DNA from: Mesorhizobium temperatum
Lineage (GTDB): Bacteria > Pseudomonadota > Alphaproteobacteria > Rhizobiales > Rhizobiaceae
Direction of reading: 5' to 3'
DNA length: 64,000 bases
Assembly (NCBI RefSeq): GCF_002284575.1
Contig: NZ_NPKJ01000041.1
Span: 186,431-250,430, forward strand
Shown: piece after piece, positions 17,356-26,046 of the stretch
How the letters are laid out: each line of letters opens with the position of its first letter
How positions within the stretch are numbered: the stretch's first letter is position 1
The notes under the pieces: model-generated
Databases searched by the model: none
What the model was told of the DNA's origin: nothing
The model's input: the letters and a program-made list of their open reading frames with translations, nothing else
Made by a program: the position numbers and the translations under genes

Positions 17356-17550
17356 TCCTTCGATATCGACATCGTGGAACCGGGTTCCCAGCGAGCAGGA
17401 ATGCCGGACGTCGGCGGCCTCCAGCCCCGTGAAGTGTTGCAAATCCTTCGAGGTCTGGATGGTTTCAATATTGTCGGGCAGGTGTGGTCGGAGTCGCACC
17501 GCAGTCGGCGGTGGCAAATGCGAGTTCTTGGTCCATTGTTCGGAAGCCGG
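17356..17550 (+). pseudogene. C-terminal remnant of an agmatinase/guanidino-acid hydrolase gene
   Basis: The plus-strand frame at 17356 reads SFDIDIVEPGSQRAGMPDV, then GGLQPREVLQILRGL and DGFNIVG. This matches the C-terminal ureohydrolase pattern (SFDIDxxDP...GTGTPxxGGL...LRGL...NIVG). The continuation VVGVAPQSAV is in the next frame, so there is also a frameshift near 17484. The N-terminal two-thirds, including the first metal ligands, are not visible. The Asp pair of SFDID is kept but the enzyme cannot be functional. Between 17167 and 17355 I see nothing recognisable. Confidence 0.62.
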
Positions 17551-17743
17551 AAGCAGGGCGCTTGTCGCTGACCATCGCCTGCGTCATGGGCACTGTCAGC
17601 CCATTGCTCCCCGGCAGGGTTAATCCCACAGACGAGCTGGTTTCGATCCCGGCTCCGTGTGGAATGACGGCTTCAGTCGAAGTTCCATCACCCGCGCGTC
17701 TCCGGGAATTTGCGATCCCACGCATTCGGTGCAATTTGCATTC

Positions 17744-18643
17744 ATGAAGATATCCGGTTCTGATCTCCACTTGTTTCGTGTCTTTGAAAGCGTGGTTCGC
17801 CATGGCGGCATATCTGCAGCACAGATGGAGCTGTCGCTCAGCCAGCCAACGATCTCCAACCATTTGACCGCGCTTGAGCAACGGCTTGGCGTGAAATTAT
17901 GCGAACGGGGGCGTCGCGGTTTTTCGCTCACCGAAGAGGGGCGCCGGGCTTACGAAATAGGGACAGAAATCACCGAGATGCTGGACACCAACTCTGCTCG
18001 GCTTTCGTGCCTCAGAAGCGCCTTGGCGGGAAAGGTCGGCGTCGGTATTGTCGACTGCATGGCGACCGATCCGAGTTTCCGGATTTCTGACGCAATCGCC
18101 GAGCTTTCCAAAGGCGCACCGGAAATCGAACTAAATCTCAAGATCATGCGGCCTAACGATATTACAAAAGCAGTCGCGGAAAACGAGATAGATATCGGAA
18201 TAGGCGGTTCCGACATCAAAGTTGCAAGCCTGAGATACGAGATAATCTACCGAGAAGAACATGCTGTCTTTTGCGGGTCGGCGCATCCGTTGTTTCGCCG
18301 AAAGGAAGAGGCGATTACCAGCGCGGAATGCTACGGCTACCCGTGGGTTCACAGAGGTTATTGGTACGGTATGCGACGCCGCCGTTTCGACAACCCTCCC
18401 GCTAACCGCGTGGTGTTTGATATTGAAGCGCAGCTTTTGATGGTTCTGTCGGGCGCCTACCTGGGAGTCCTTCCGGTACACTTTGCAGGCTTGTTCGAAC
18501 ATCAGGGGCGTCTGCGCCGACTTGCCATAGCCGATGAGGCCTATTTCGCCGACATTGAGGTCGCCACGCGCGCGGGCGAACAGGCGGCCAACGTTGCCTA
18601 TGTCCGCGATACGGTCATCAAGGCACACCGGATGCATTTATAA
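17744..18643 (+). CDS. LysR-family transcriptional regulator
   Basis: A 299-residue regulator. The ATG at 17744 is chosen because the helix-turn-helix domain begins at once (MKISGSDLHLFRVFESVVRHGG, with AAQMELSLSQPTISNHLTAL as recognition segment). The effector domain includes GKVGVGIVDCMATDPSF. It belongs with LysR proteins of about 300 residues. It is upstream of and parallel to the kinase/aminotransferase fusion gene, separated by 179 bp that include a T-N11-A dyad, so it probably controls that gene. Confidence 0.87.
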   Translation: MKISGSDLHLFRVFESVVRHGGISAAQMELSLSQPTISNHLTALEQRLGVKLCERGRRGFSLTEEGRRAYEIGTEITEMLDTNSARLSCLRSALAGKVGVGIVDCMATDPSFRISDAIAELSKGAPEIELNLKIMRPNDITKAVAENEIDIGIGGSDIKVASLRYEIIYREEHAVFCGSAHPLFRRKEEAITSAECYGYPWVHRGYWYGMRRRRFDNPPANRVVFDIEAQLLMVLSGAYLGVLPVHFAGLFEHQGRLRRLAIADEAYFADIEVATRAGEQAANVAYVRDTVIKAHRMHL

Positions 18644-18676
18644 AAATCAATGTATCGGTTCTCCAAATGATATTCT

Positions 18677-18689
18677 TGCCAAACCGGCA
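18677..18689. promoter_or_regulatory. Candidate LysR operator (T-N11-A dyad) before the fusion gene
   Basis: TGCC at 18677-18680 and GGCA at 18686-18689 form a perfect inverted repeat around AAACC, giving the T-N11-A pattern. It lies 34 bp after the lysR stop and 133 bp before the fusion gene start. Function is inferred. Confidence 0.38.
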
Positions 18690-18822
18690 GAGGGTTAGGC
18701 TCTGGCACCGCTGGAAAAGCGCAGGGCAAAAATGCCGCCTGCTGACTTCCCGCTTAATCTGCACCAGCGACCTGGCCGACTTCCCGCGGCGAGCGTTCTG
18801 ATGGTGGCTTCAGGGGTACAGA

Positions 18823-21192
18823 ATGAGCACCGATGCTCTGTTTCTTCGCAACCTTCCCAATTTTTCGCTGGAAGCGGCAAGGCGCGTGGTTGCACGCCGT
18901 TACGGGATCGAGGGGACATACAAGCAACTGGCTTCCGAGCGCGATCTATCCTGGCGGATCGGGGGCGCCGATGGCCGGGACGTTGTCGTCAAGATATCCA
19001 ATGCAAACGAGCCTGCAGGCGTCGTCGATATGCAGGTCAAGGCTCTAAACCATATCGTCGAGCGGGACCCGGCTCTTCCGGTGCCTCGCGTTATTCCCTC
19101 CCTTGAGAGCGCCTCCTTTGAATGGATCGAGGATGGGCGCGGCGTCCGGCATATGATCCGCGTGCTTACTTTCCTGTCGGGGGAAGTCATGGAGCAGGTT
19201 GAAGAAGCGTTTTCCGCCGAGACCCGTTACAATATCGGCGCGATGGTGGGGCGGCTCACTCATGCGCTCAGGGATTTCTTCCACCCCTATGCCTGCAGCA
19301 ACATACATCTCTGGGACATTTCGCTCGCCTTGGACTTGCGCCCGCAGATAGAAAAGATCTCTGACACGAAGCTTCGGCAGTTGTGCGACGAAATTTTCGA
19401 TCGCGCCGAGCGCTTTACCCTTCCCCAATTACTGAGGACGCGCCGGCAAATCGTGCATCAGGATTCGCATGGCGGCAACATCCTGGTCGATCCCCGCGAT
19501 CGTACCTCACCGGTGGGTATCATCGACTTCGGCGATATGGGCTATAATTCCATCGTCGCGGATATTGTCACTGCCTCCGAGACATTCTCAAGACATGATC
19601 ATGATCCGATTGCCTACCTTTGCGACGTGGCATCGGGCTTCGATTCAACATACCCGCTTGAAGAAAATGAGATCGATCTCGTTTTCGATGCGATGCTCCT
19701 TCGTCTCGCGATGGCCACTGTCATCGTGGAAGCCAGAGAAGCCACGGATGAATCCGGCATCCGCCACATCGAAGACGCCAGTCACTATCCCCGAATGATG
19801 ACGTTGCTGAGCGGTCAGGGTCGCGCGCAGGCGGTCCGCAGGCTTCGTCAGGCATGCCGGTTTCCGGTCTATGGCGCTATAGGCAACAATGGCGAGCGCC
19901 TCGCAGATGACTATGACTTGCTCAGGCGTGAGCGCGAAGCCCACCTGGGACCGATATGGCATTTTTACAAGAAGCCGCTGCACATCATACGCGCTGACGG
20001 CGCCTGGATGTATGCCGCCGATGGCACCGCCTATCTGGATGTTTACAACAACGTCCCCCAGATTGGTCATTGCCATCCGCATGTGGCGAAAGCGATCTAC
20101 CGCCAGGCCAGCGCGCTGAACACCAATACGCGCTACATGTGCGACGTGACCGTCGAGTACGCAGCGCGTCTGACTGCCGACCTGCCCGATCACCTCGACA
20201 CCTGCATCTTCGTCAACTCGGGCAGCGAAGCCAACGACCTGGCGATGCAGATAGCCATTTCGCTCAGCAAACATGATGGCGGCTTGATCATCGATCAGGC
20301 CTACCATGGATGCACCGAACTCACGACGGCGCTCTCCAATGAAAGCTGGCGTCATCTTCCTGCAGAAGAGCATCCCAAACGGATTGAAGCCTTGATGGCA
20401 CCGGATATGTACAGGGGGCCTTACGCCAGCGACCCGCAAGCCGCTGAAAGGTACGCAGCCGACGCCGACAGGGCGATAGCCACCTTGAGCGAAAGAGGCC
20501 ACAGGCCCGCAGCATTCATGGTAGACACCGCCTTGTGCTCGAGCGGGGTTTTGCAGGCGCCTGAAAACTATTTCAATCTCGTTGCGGAAAAGGTTCGTTC
20601 GGCCGGCGGATTCGTCATTGCGGACGAAGTGCAGGCCGGTTGTGGCCGCATGGGAACCTTTTGGGGCTTCAGAGCGAACGGGCTCAAGGACGACTATGTT
20701 GACTTTATAACGATGGGCAAACCGGTTGGAAATGGCCACCCTCTCGGCGTTGTCATTCTCGGCTCGGCGCTCATGAAGCGGTTCCTTAATGGCACTTACC
20801 CGCTGTTGTTCAGCACCTTTGGCGGCAACACCGTCGCATGCGCGGCCGGTATGGCCGTGCTGGACGTCATTGAGCGAGAAAACCTAATCAAGCGGAGCGC
20901 CGCTATCGGAGATTATCTGCGGCAGGAGCTCAGGTGTTTGGCTGAACGGCACGCGATCATTGGCGACGTACGCGGACTTGGAATGATGACCGGCGTGGAA
21001 TTGGTGACCGATCGTCTCACAAAGGAACCGGCTGTGACACAAACTGATCGGCTTGTTGAAGATATGCGTGCCCGAAACATCCTTATAGGGAAAGGGACGC
21101 CTAATACCCTCAAGCTACGTCCGCCACTGATCTGGTCGCGAAACGAAGTCGACATGTTCATCAGCGCTTTTGACGGCAGCTTGAGCAGGTGA
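18823..21192 (+). CDS. Fusion of an aminoglycoside-phosphotransferase-like kinase and a class III PLP aminotransferase/phospho-lyase
   Basis: A 789-residue two-domain protein. Residues about 1-345 form an APH-fold small-molecule kinase with catalytic His212-x-Asp214...Asn219 (HQDSHGGNIL) and metal-binding Asp235 in IIDFGD. Residues about 360-789 form a class III aminotransferase fold with GHCHPHVA, the PLP aspartate in IADEVQAGCGR and Lys633 in TMGKPVGNGHPLG. In animals separate proteins with these folds act in sequence: hydroxylysine kinase, and 5-phosphohydroxylysine or phosphoethanolamine phospho-lyase. A fused protein could phosphorylate a hydroxyl-amine and then eliminate phosphate and ammonia, giving an aldehyde. 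The substrate is not evident. A LysR regulator gene precedes it. Confidence 0.85.
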   Translation: MSTDALFLRNLPNFSLEAARRVVARRYGIEGTYKQLASERDLSWRIGGADGRDVVVKISNANEPAGVVDMQVKALNHIVERDPALPVPRVIPSLESASFEWIEDGRGVRHMIRVLTFLSGEVMEQVEEAFSAETRYNIGAMVGRLTHALRDFFHPYACSNIHLWDISLALDLRPQIEKISDTKLRQLCDEIFDRAERFTLPQLLRTRRQIVHQDSHGGNILVDPRDRTSPVGIIDFGDMGYNSIVADIVTASETFSRHDHDPIAYLCDVASGFDSTYPLEENEIDLVFDAMLLRLAMATVIVEAREATDESGIRHIEDASHYPRMMTLLSGQGRAQAVRRLRQACRFPVYGAIGNNGERLADDYDLLRREREAHLGPIWHFYKKPLHIIRADGAWMYAADGTAYLDVYNNVPQIGHCHPHVAKAIYRQASALNTNTRYMCDVTVEYAARLTADLPDHLDTCIFVNSGSEANDLAMQIAISLSKHDGGLIIDQAYHGCTELTTALSNESWRHLPAEEHPKRIEALMAPDMYRGPYASDPQAAERYAADADRAIATLSERGHRPAAFMVDTALCSSGVLQAPENYFNLVAEKVRSAGGFVIADEVQAGCGRMGTFWGFRANGLKDDYVDFITMGKPVGNGHPLGVVILGSALMKRFLNGTYPLLFSTFGGNTVACAAGMAVLDVIERENLIKRSAAIGDYLRQELRCLAERHAIIGDVRGLGMMTGVELVTDRLTKEPAVTQTDRLVEDMRARNILIGKGTPNTLKLRPPLIWSRNEVDMFISAFDGSLSR

Positions 21193-21247
21193 CCTAGTCG
21201 ACCTGCCGTCTGTGACCGCAGATCGAGGCGCGGGAATGAACTTGCGT

Positions 21248-22126
21248 TCAGCTCAACGCGTGCCCGGCCAATCCATAAACCCACGGCCCATTGTCTTCCC
21301 GGTTCAGAAAGCGGCGGCCTTTGGACATTGTGGTCACGGTCTCGGCAATGCCGAGGCCGCTCTGCTGAAGAAACTCGGCAAACACGCCATCCCTTTCGCG
21401 CGTATCGACGCGCGTGAATCGACCTGCCAGCTTCTTCAGGTGGACGGCTGTGAGATGCACCGCGTCCTGGTCGTTTCGGGCTATTGTGGGGCCAATAACG
21501 AAGCCGCGTCCGAACTCGCGACACATGGAATAGCCAACGACCTCGCTGCCACGGCGCAGAGTTGCTATCGAGGCATCTTCTGCGAGCAACGCAAGTACCG
21601 TCGCACGATTTGTCCCAAATGCGCGCGCGTCCAGCGCGGTGATCTCGCTGAGCCTGTCGCTGGGCAGCTCACTGAGTTCGCCGTCCAGAGCTGGCAATGG
21701 CGGGAGTGTTTGTGGGGCCTCGCCCTGGCGCATGTAGACGATCGCCTCGCTCGTGAAGCCGAGCGAAACATACAGAGGATAGGCGGCATGGGTTGCGTTC
21801 AGGGCGAGATTTCGGTGTCCGCACCGCTCGAGGACCTGGTCCATGAGCCATCGACCACCTCCCTGTGCCTGGATGCGGGGCGTCGTGATCACCAAGCCAA
21901 TGGTGGCAAAGTCGTCCCCGTGGGGAAACCACATCGCGCTTCCGAAAACGCGTCCAATACCATCAACAGTAACGATACCGTGGCCAGCGCGACGCAGTAG
22001 ATCCCAGTCCTTGGGCCGATGCGGCCAGCGGACAGAAATCGATAGTGTATGCAGCAGATCAACGTCGACATCATTGATGTCCCGCGCGACCAGTTCGAAG
22101 GATTTCAGGCGCACTGATCTTTGCAT
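21248..22126 (-). CDS. Two-domain GNAT-family N-acetyltransferase (copy 1 of 3)
   Basis: A 292-residue protein. The N-terminal half is a GNAT fold with RWPHRPKDWDLLRRAGHGIV, VITTPRIQAQGGGRWLMDQ (acetyl-CoA pyrophosphate loop) and YPLYVSLGF. The C-terminal half contains ITALDARAFGTNRATVL and GRGFVIGPTIARN and ends in VYGLAGHAL. It would transfer acetyl from acetyl-CoA to an amine. Two close relatives lie at 28643-29485 and 44106-44972; this copy is the most divergent. It is divergent from an M20 deacetylase gene across a 242-bp gap with nothing else recognisable, and convergent with the fusion gene. Confidence 0.82.
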   Translation of the reverse strand: MQRSVRLKSFELVARDINDVDVDLLHTLSISVRWPHRPKDWDLLRRAGHGIVTVDGIGRVFGSAMWFPHGDDFATIGLVITTPRIQAQGGGRWLMDQVLERCGHRNLALNATHAAYPLYVSLGFTSEAIVYMRQGEAPQTLPPLPALDGELSELPSDRLSEITALDARAFGTNRATVLALLAEDASIATLRRGSEVVGYSMCREFGRGFVIGPTIARNDQDAVHLTAVHLKKLAGRFTRVDTRERDGVFAEFLQQSGLGIAETVTTMSKGRRFLNREDNGPWVYGLAGHALS

Positions 22127-22368
22127 GTCGGTTGGTCCGCTCCTTCAATCAATGCCCAAGGCACGCGGTGTTGATCCTGGCGCCTATTGCCATGTTTGCG
22201 ACAGGCCTCTTTTGCCGCAGCTTTACAGGGGAAAGCCAGCAGGTTTCGCTGGTTCGAGGCGCTTTTTCGCAATCTTCCACCAAAGCACGACGCGATTCGG
22301 CAGGGAACACTGCTGCCTAGGGATAGGCTGGTCGCACCCGGGATAGTGTGCAAGCAGAGCGGACCGCC

Positions 22369-23493
22369 ATGAACGTGGAAGAAATCCTCGCGACCCTGAT
22401 CGCGTTTCCCTCTGTTGTTGGCACGCCAAACGGCGCAATCGTCGATTGGATCCGCGACTACTGTCAGGCAGCGGGAGCCGAGGTGACGGTTCTCCCTGGT
22501 CCCGAGGGCGACCGGTCCAACCTCTTCGTCACGATCGGCCCGCGCGAGGGTCGGGGCTACATCATCTCCGGACATATGGATGTCGTGCCGGCCGACGAGC
22601 CGGAATGGAGCTCGGATCCGTTCTTCCTGCGCCGCGAGGGCGGCAAGCTTTACGGCCGCGGCGCCACCGACATGAAGGGCTTTCTCGCCTGCGCATTGGC
22701 CGCGCTCCCAGGACTTGCGGCGATGAACCTGCGGCAACCAATTCATCTCGCGTTCTCCTACGACGAAGAGGCGGGGTGCCGTGGCGTGCCGCATCTCATA
22801 GCTGCGTTGCCAGGCCTATGCGAGAGGCCGCTTGGCGCGATTGTCGGCGAGCCGAGCCGGATGCAGCCGGTGCGCGCGCACAAGGGGAAGGCCGCCGCGC
22901 GGCTCGAGGTGATCGGGCGATCCGGCCATTCGTCTCGCCCCGATCTCGGACTCAATGCCGTGCACGCCATGGCCGGAGTCATCACGCACGCCGTGGCCTA
23001 CAGCCAATCCCTCGCCGACGGGCCGTTCGATGATAATTTCGAGCCCCCATATTCTTCGTTGCAGGTGGGCGTCATCGCCGGTGGACAGGCGGTCAACATC
23101 ATCGCTGGCCACTGCACTGCCGATATCGAGGTACGTGCCGTGCCGGGCGTTTCTCCATCCTCCCTGCTTGAGCCGGTCAAGGCCGGGCTTTTTGCCCTGC
23201 GCGACAGCGGCTTCGAGGTAATTTGGCACGAGTTGAGTACCTATCCCGCCCTTGCAGCCGCGAAGGGAAGTGAGCTAGCGGCGGTTCTGACCGAGCTGAC
23301 GGGGCAGGAGCCGCTCACAGCGGTCAGTTACGGCACGGAGGCCGGGCTTTATCAGCAGGCCGGTATCGATGCGATCATTTGCGGCCCCGGCGACATCGGC
23401 CGTGCTCACCGTGCCGACGAATATATCGAGACCGGTGAACTCGCCGCTTGCCGGAAGATGATCCACGGGCTCGGCGCGCGTCTCGCGACCTGA
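22369..23493 (+). CDS. M20-family metallo-amidohydrolase, acetylornithine deacetylase-like
   Basis: A 374-residue dinuclear zinc hydrolase. The ATG at 22369 begins [21 protein letters not shown], typical for ArgE. Metal ligands and catalytic residues are visible: His69 and Asp71 (GHMDVVP), bridging Asp101 (GRGATDMKG), the Glu133-Glu134 pair (YDEEAGCRG) and a GEPSRM segment. Family members remove N-acyl groups from amino acids such as N-acetylornithine. In this setting, opposite a GNAT gene and ahead of a hydroxy-acid dehydrogenase gene, it more likely deacylates a catabolic intermediate than acts in arginine synthesis. That role is inferred. Confidence 0.85.
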   Translation: MNVEEILATLIAFPSVVGTPNGAIVDWIRDYCQAAGAEVTVLPGPEGDRSNLFVTIGPREGRGYIISGHMDVVPADEPEWSSDPFFLRREGGKLYGRGATDMKGFLACALAALPGLAAMNLRQPIHLAFSYDEEAGCRGVPHLIAALPGLCERPLGAIVGEPSRMQPVRAHKGKAAARLEVIGRSGHSSRPDLGLNAVHAMAGVITHAVAYSQSLADGPFDDNFEPPYSSLQVGVIAGGQAVNIIAGHCTADIEVRAVPGVSPSSLLEPVKAGLFALRDSGFEVIWHELSTYPALAAAKGSELAAVLTELTGQEPLTAVSYGTEAGLYQQAGIDAIICGPGDIGRAHRADEYIETGELAACRKMIHGLGARLAT

Positions 23494-23510
23494 AGGAAGG
23501 GGCGGTTTCC

Positions 23511-24434
23511 ATGGCGTTTCTTTTCAATTCCGATGCCGCGCGTGCTGCGGTGTTCCGCGAGATCTTCGCGCGCGAGCTCCCGGAGCTGGAATTCTTCCAT
23601 TCCGGCGAGGAGATGGAGCCGGAGAAGGTGCGCTATCTCATTACCTGGACGGTGCCGGACGAGATCTCGCGCTACCGCAATCTGGAAGTGCTGTTTTCCA
23701 TCGGAGCGGGCGTCGACCAGTTCAAGCAGGACGTGGTGCCAAGCCATGTGAAGCTTGTGCGCATGGTCGAGGATGGCATCATACGCATGATGCAGGAATA
23801 CGTCGCGCTCGGCGTGTTGGCGCTCCACCGGGAGATGCCCGCCTATCTCGAGCAGCAGAAAAGGTGCCTCTGGCAACCGATTGCCGCTCGACAGGCGGCC
23901 GAACGCCGGGTTGGCTTCCTCGGCCTTGGCATGCTGGCGCAGGCGGCTATCGAGCGCTTGAAGCCGTTTCAGTTTCCGCTTGCCGGGTGGAGCCGCAGCG
24001 GAAAGCGGATAGAGGGCGTCGCCTGTTTTCATGGCGCGGACCAACTCGCGGGCTTTCTGAATCAAACGGATATTCTCGTCTGCCTGCTGCCGCTGACGGA
24101 ACAAACGCGCGGCATGCTCGATGCAAAGCTCTTCGACCTACTGCCCGCAGGGGCGCGGCTGCTGCATCTCGGCAGGGGTCCGCAACTCGACCAGGCCGCG
24201 CTGATCGACGCGCTCGACACCGGTCACGTATCTGCGGCGATGCTTGATGTAACTGATCCAGAACCGCTCCCGGAAGACCATCCTCTGTGGTCGCATCCGA
24301 AGGTGATGATAACGCCGCACATCGCCTCGGTGACGCAACCGCATACGGCGGCGCAATCCGCCGTGGACAACATCCGGCGCCACCGCGCCGGGAAGGCTCT
24401 GATCGGCCTCGTCGATCGGACGCTCGGCTACTAA
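23511..24434 (+). CDS. D-isomer 2-hydroxyacid dehydrogenase, glyoxylate/hydroxypyruvate reductase A type
   Basis: A 307-residue NAD(P)-dependent dehydrogenase. The ATG at 23511 has AGGAAGGGG upstream and gives [17 protein letters not shown]. The nucleotide-binding motif is [12 protein letters not shown], and the C-terminal catalytic His is in [14 protein letters not shown]. The length and the short N-terminal domain fit GhrA-like enzymes, which reduce glyoxylate or hydroxypyruvate or work in reverse on D-2-hydroxy acids. It starts 17 bp after the M20 gene and 14 bp before a cupin gene, in one apparent operon. Confidence 0.85.
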   Translation: MAFLFNSDAARAAVFREIFARELPELEFFHSGEEMEPEKVRYLITWTVPDEISRYRNLEVLFSIGAGVDQFKQDVVPSHVKLVRMVEDGIIRMMQEYVALGVLALHREMPAYLEQQKRCLWQPIAARQAAERRVGFLGLGMLAQAAIERLKPFQFPLAGWSRSGKRIEGVACFHGADQLAGFLNQTDILVCLLPLTEQTRGMLDAKLFDLLPAGARLLHLGRGPQLDQAALIDALDTGHVSAAMLDVTDPEPLPEDHPLWSHPKVMITPHIASVTQPHTAAQSAVDNIRRHRAGKALIGLVDRTLGY

Positions 24435-24448
24435 CCAGGAAACCTCAC

Positions 24449-24805
24449 ATGTCACTTCTGATCACTGTCGACACAAATCCCGCCTTCACGCCGAAGGAGG
24501 CATTGCCGCTGCCGGAGCGGCTCATTTCCGGCACTCCATCCTTCAAGACCTGGGCGCAGGATGCCTCGAAAGGTGAGAAGGTTCTGACCGGCGTCTGGGA
24601 GGCGACGCCCGGCGAGACGCATTCGATCAAGGGCACCACCTACGAGTTCTGCCACATCATTTCGGGTGTGATCGAAATCGAGGAGAAGGCGGGCGAGACG
24701 AAGACCTATCGCGCCGGCGACAGCTTCGTGATGAAGCCCGGTTTAGTCGGCGTCTGGCGCACGATCGAGACCGTGCGCAAGATCTACGTCTGCGTTTATG
24801 ACTGA
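24449..24805 (+). CDS. Small cupin-domain protein
   Basis: A 118-residue single cupin. The ATG at 24449 follows CCAGGAAACC. Barrel motifs are FCHIISGVIEIEE and GDSFVMKPGLVGVWRTIE, the pattern of the cupin_3/DUF861 group that includes ureidoglycine aminohydrolase-like domains. Such proteins act as isomerases, deaminases or binding proteins; the reaction here is unknown. It is the third gene in the M20-hydroxyacid dehydrogenase-cupin group. A gap of 176 bp with no recognised feature separates it from the next dehydrogenase gene. Confidence 0.78.
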   Translation: MSLLITVDTNPAFTPKEALPLPERLISGTPSFKTWAQDASKGEKVLTGVWEATPGETHSIKGTTYEFCHIISGVIEIEEKAGETKTYRAGDSFVMKPGLVGVWRTIETVRKIYVCVYD

Positions 24806-24981
24806 GTTCAATGCTCAAGGTCCGGCCGAATAGAGCGCGCGGCGGTTCCAGAACAATCGACTTTCCAAGTTCCGCCTGATGCGATTCGACGCCGTCGGGC
24901 GGCTCATCCTCGACGGAAAATGCGGCGCGCGGTCCATTATTGTTCCGATGAAACGCCAGTGCAAATGAGGACCTCCATCAA

Positions 24982-26025
24982 ATGAAGACCTACAACATAG
25001 CGCTCATCCCCGGCGACGGCATCGGCAGGGACGTGACTGGGGCGGCATGGCAGGTGATGCAGGCGGCGGCAAAACGGGGCGGTTTCGCCCTTGATGGCAA
25101 ACGCTTCCCATGGTCCTGCGCCTACTACCTGGAAACCGGCGCAATGATGCCGCCAGACGGCATCGAGACACTTCGAAAATTCGATGCGATCTATCTCGGC
25201 GCTGTGGGGTGGCCCGCCGAAGTGCCTGACTCAGTATCGCTTCACGGACTGCTCCTGCCGATCCGGAAAGGGTTCACGCAGTACGCCAACATACGACCGC
25301 ACAGGCTGTTGCCGGGCGTTCAGGGGCCCCTCCGCTCTGATGGATTCGACATCCTGTGCATACGCGAGAATACGGAAGGCGAATATTCCGGCGCCGGCGG
25401 GCGCGTTCATTCCGGCACAGCCAATGAGGTCGCGATTGAGACAGCAATCTTCACGCGTGCGGGTGTCGAACGGATCATGCGTTTCGGTTTCGAACAGGCG
25501 CGGGCGCGCCGCAAGAAGCTCGCATCTGTGACCAAATCCAACGCGCAGAAACATTCCATGGTTTTCTGGGACGAGGTGACGCGCGAGATAGCGAAAGACT
25601 ATCCCGAAGTAGAGGTCTCGCACTACCACATCGACGCCATGGCAGCCCGCATGGTGCTGGCGCCTGAAAGCCTCGACGTAATCGTCGCCTCGAACCTCTT
25701 TGGCGACATCCTCACCGACATCGGAGCGGCCATTCAGGGCGGGCTGGGTTATGCCGCCTCTGCCAATATCAATCCTGATCGCAGCGCACCTTCCATGTTC
25801 GAGCCTGTCCATGGTTCGGCGCCCGATATCGCGCATCTCGGCGTCGCCAATCCGATCGCCGCGATCTGGTCCGGTGCGATGATGCTGGAGCATCTGGGCG
25901 AGCGGCATGCTGCGGCCGAAGTGATGTCGGCAATCGCGTCCGTAACCGCGCAGGGGATAGGCACGATCGCAGGCAAGGACCGGACTGAAACAATCACGCG
26001 AGCCGTGCTTGCGGCATTGAGCTGA
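24982..26025 (+). CDS. Isopropylmalate/tartrate dehydrogenase-like NAD-dependent beta-decarboxylating dehydrogenase (copy 1)
   Basis: A 347-residue enzyme of the isocitrate/isopropylmalate dehydrogenase family. It shows the start motif IALIPGDGIGRDV, the substrate segment IRENTEGEYSGAGGR, metal-binding NLFGDILTDIGAA and nucleotide-binding EPVHGSAPDIA. The sequence around RHGLLLPIRKGFTQYANIRP-type residues is closer to tartrate dehydrogenase (TtuC) than to LeuB. It would oxidise a 2-hydroxy acid with a 3-carboxyl and may decarboxylate it. A paralogue is at 31401-32480. It is followed after 21 bp by an aldehyde dehydrogenase gene. The substrate is inferred only by family. Confidence 0.82.
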   Translation: MKTYNIALIPGDGIGRDVTGAAWQVMQAAAKRGGFALDGKRFPWSCAYYLETGAMMPPDGIETLRKFDAIYLGAVGWPAEVPDSVSLHGLLLPIRKGFTQYANIRPHRLLPGVQGPLRSDGFDILCIRENTEGEYSGAGGRVHSGTANEVAIETAIFTRAGVERIMRFGFEQARARRKKLASVTKSNAQKHSMVFWDEVTREIAKDYPEVEVSHYHIDAMAARMVLAPESLDVIVASNLFGDILTDIGAAIQGGLGYAASANINPDRSAPSMFEPVHGSAPDIAHLGVANPIAAIWSGAMMLEHLGERHAAAEVMSAIASVTAQGIGTIAGKDRTETITRAVLAALS

Positions 26026-26046
26026 AAAGGGCAGAGGAAAAAGACC

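Noticed and set aside
22369..23493. Assigning argE as the arginine biosynthesis gene
   Set aside because: The motifs fit ArgE-like M20 enzymes, but the operon with hydroxy-acid dehydrogenase and cupin genes points to catabolism, so no symbol was given.
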